This document shows, one piece after another, positions 63,082 to 64,000 of a stretch of 64,000 bases of DNA; position 1 is the stretch's first letter, and every line of letters starts with the position of its first letter. The DNA is from Novosphingobium arvoryzae. Lineage in GTDB: Bacteria > Pseudomonadota > Alphaproteobacteria > Sphingomonadales > Sphingomonadaceae. The notes under the pieces were generated by a model that did no database searches, was not told the origin of the DNA, and saw nothing but the letters and a program-made list of their open reading frames with translations. The stretch is taken from positions 372,001 to 436,000 of the forward strand of contig NZ_BMZD01000002.1 in NCBI RefSeq assembly GCF_014652615.1, given 5' to 3'. Both the position numbers and the translations under genes were made by a program.

Positions 63082-64000
63082 GCACGCCGAACCCCATCAC
63101 GTTCACCAACGGCCGGATCGTCTCGGCCAGCGGCGAACCTGTCCCCGGCGGCCTGCGCTGCGCGGACGGGCGAATCGTCGCGCTGGGCGATGTCACGCCC
63201 GAACCCGGCGACACCGTCATCAACGCCAAGGGCGCGCTGATCGCGCCGGGGCTGGTCGATCTGGGCGTGTTCGCCATCGACAAACCCGCGTTCCACTTTG
63301 GCGGGATCACCCGCGCGGCGCTGATGCCGGACCAGAACCCGCCGCTCGACCGGCCATCGAGCGTCCGTTACGCCGCGCAATCGGGCAAGCCCGACCTGTG
63401 GGTCCACCCGCTGGCCGCCGCGACGCGCGGACTGGAAGGGCGGGAACTGGCCGAACTGGCCTTGATGCGCGACGCCGGGGCCAGGGCCGTAGCAACCGGG
63501 CGGCGCTGGATCGCGGATTCGGGCACGATGCACCGGCTGCTGTCCTATTGCGCGATGCTGGGGCTGACCGTGATCGCTCATGCCGAGGACGGCGGGCTGA
63601 CCGGCCATGCCGTGGCCACCGCTGGCGAAATGGCGACACGGCTGGGCCTGCCCTCTGCCCCGGCCGAGGCCGAGGCGCTGGCGATTGCCCGCGACCTGAC
63701 GTTGGCGGGCATGACCGGCGCGCGGCTCCATTTCCGGCAAGTCACCACCGCGCGGGGCCTCGCGCTGATCCGTGCGGCCAAAGCGCGCGGTTTACCAGTG
63801 ACGGCAGGCGTAACCCCGGCGCACTTCATGCTGTCAGACGTCGCCATCGGCGATTTCCGCACCTTCACCCGCCTGTCCCCCCCGCTGCGCAGCGAGGCCG
63901 ACCGGCAGGCCGTGCGCGCCGCGCTGGCCGATGGCACGATTGACGTAATCGCATCGGGCCACGATCCGCGCGGTCCCGAAGACAAGCGCCTGCCCTTCGC
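63078..64000 (+). CDS. dihydroorotase-like protein, probably non-catalytic PyrC' (C-terminus outside window)
   Basis: First 307 residues seen. The start [18 protein letters not shown] and [11 protein letters not shown] match the amidohydrolase fold, but the metal motif DxHxH is missing: Asp61 is followed by Leu-Gly-Val-Phe (Gly63 and Phe65 in the His places). A later metal-site region reads [12 protein letters not shown] and [11 protein letters not shown], partly kept. The pattern fits the inactive PyrC' that is a structural partner of PyrB in several bacteria. If so, an active dihydroorotase should be encoded elsewhere. ATGA overlap with pyrB. Confidence 0.88.
   Translation, partial: MSTPNPITFTNGRIVSASGEPVPGGLRCADGRIVALGDVTPEPGDTVINAKGALIAPGLVDLGVFAIDKPAFHFGGITRAALMPDQNPPLDRPSSVRYAAQSGKPDLWVHPLAAATRGLEGRELAELALMRDAGARAVATGRRWIADSGTMHRLLSYCAMLGLTVIAHAEDGGLTGHAVATAGEMATRLGLPSAPAEAEALAIARDLTLAGMTGARLHFRQVTTARGLALIRAAKARGLPVTAGVTPAHFMLSDVAIGDFRTFTRLSPPLRSEADRQAVRAALADGTIDVIASGHDPRGPEDKRLPF

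Noticed and set aside
63078..64000. Pseudogene call for the dihydroorotase because of the missing HxH
   Set aside because: The frame is open and coupled to pyrB, and inactive PyrC-like partners of PyrB are a known class.

Overview
The window is a 64 kb stretch of GC-rich chromosome from an alphaproteobacterium, most likely a member of the Sphingomonadales (Novosphingobium/Sphingomonas/Erythrobacter type). The markers are a ChpT phosphotransferase of the CtrA relay, an ATP12-type F1 assembly chaperone, a TIGR02186 membrane protein beside a TauE permease, an RpoH sigma factor with an intact RpoH box, a gcw_chp/TorF-type porin, and STAS-MlaE fused lipid transport. Lineage is inferred from gene content only. 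Genes are packed tightly, very often with 4-base ATGA/GTGA stop-start overlaps. No insertion sequence, integrase, phage module or CRISPR array is visible.

Layout. 0-9 kb: secreted proteins, namely a truncated S8 protease, an orphan secretin, an M28 peptidase, an M16 lipoprotein peptidase, a 99-aa beta-rich protein and a coupled pair of unknown exported proteins. 9-13.5 kb: the gatCAB amidotransferase operon, an FKBP isomerase and rpsU. 13.7-19.1 kb: a sodium/solute symporter leading into a chain of overlapping genes (crcB, RluC-like synthase, PaiB-like protein, HAD phosphatase, 69-aa membrane protein, ATP12). 19.1-22.7 kb: an Mla/MCE lipid transporter with a PqiC-type lipoprotein. 22.7-27.6 kb: valS, queE and a MATE pump, coupled. 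27.6-31 kb: a HerA-like ATPase, TIGR02186 and TauE. 31-35.5 kb: an NfrB-like glycosyltransferase with two small proline/alanine-rich membrane proteins, then a TadG-like von Willebrand protein. 35.5-41.3 kb: nhaA, glyoxalase, SIMPL protein, porin, and a phosphatase coupled to UDP-glucose dehydrogenase. 41.4-43.6 kb: rnpB RNA, a cell-wall amidase, chpT and a JAMM peptidase, all on the minus strand. 43.6-47.2 kb: rluD, rpoH, a MarR regulator and mtgA. 47.3-51.8 kb: a TonB-dependent receptor divergent from a histidine-rich metal exporter, and a small exported protein. 51.9-54 kb: clpX and clpP. 54-58.2 kb: a GT-C membrane glycosyltransferase, an amidase lipoprotein, a Crp/Fnr regulator and a DUF2892 protein. 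58.3-62 kb: trigger factor, tRNA-Leu(UAG) and sppA. 62-64 kb: pyrB and a PyrC-like protein that runs off the end.

Most of the window is conserved housekeeping: translation quality (gatCAB, valS, rpsU, rnpB, pseudouridine synthases), proteostasis (clpXP, tig, FKBP, sppA, rpoH) and envelope maintenance (Mla, mtgA, amidase). I see no clear defence island or mobile system. The least explained material is the exported pair at 7.7-9.2 kb, the glycosyltransferase with its two small membrane partners at 31-33.4 kb, the cysteine-bearing Crp/Fnr-DUF2892 cassette at 57.3-58.2 kb, and the solitary HerA, secretin and TadG proteins that lack their usual partners.
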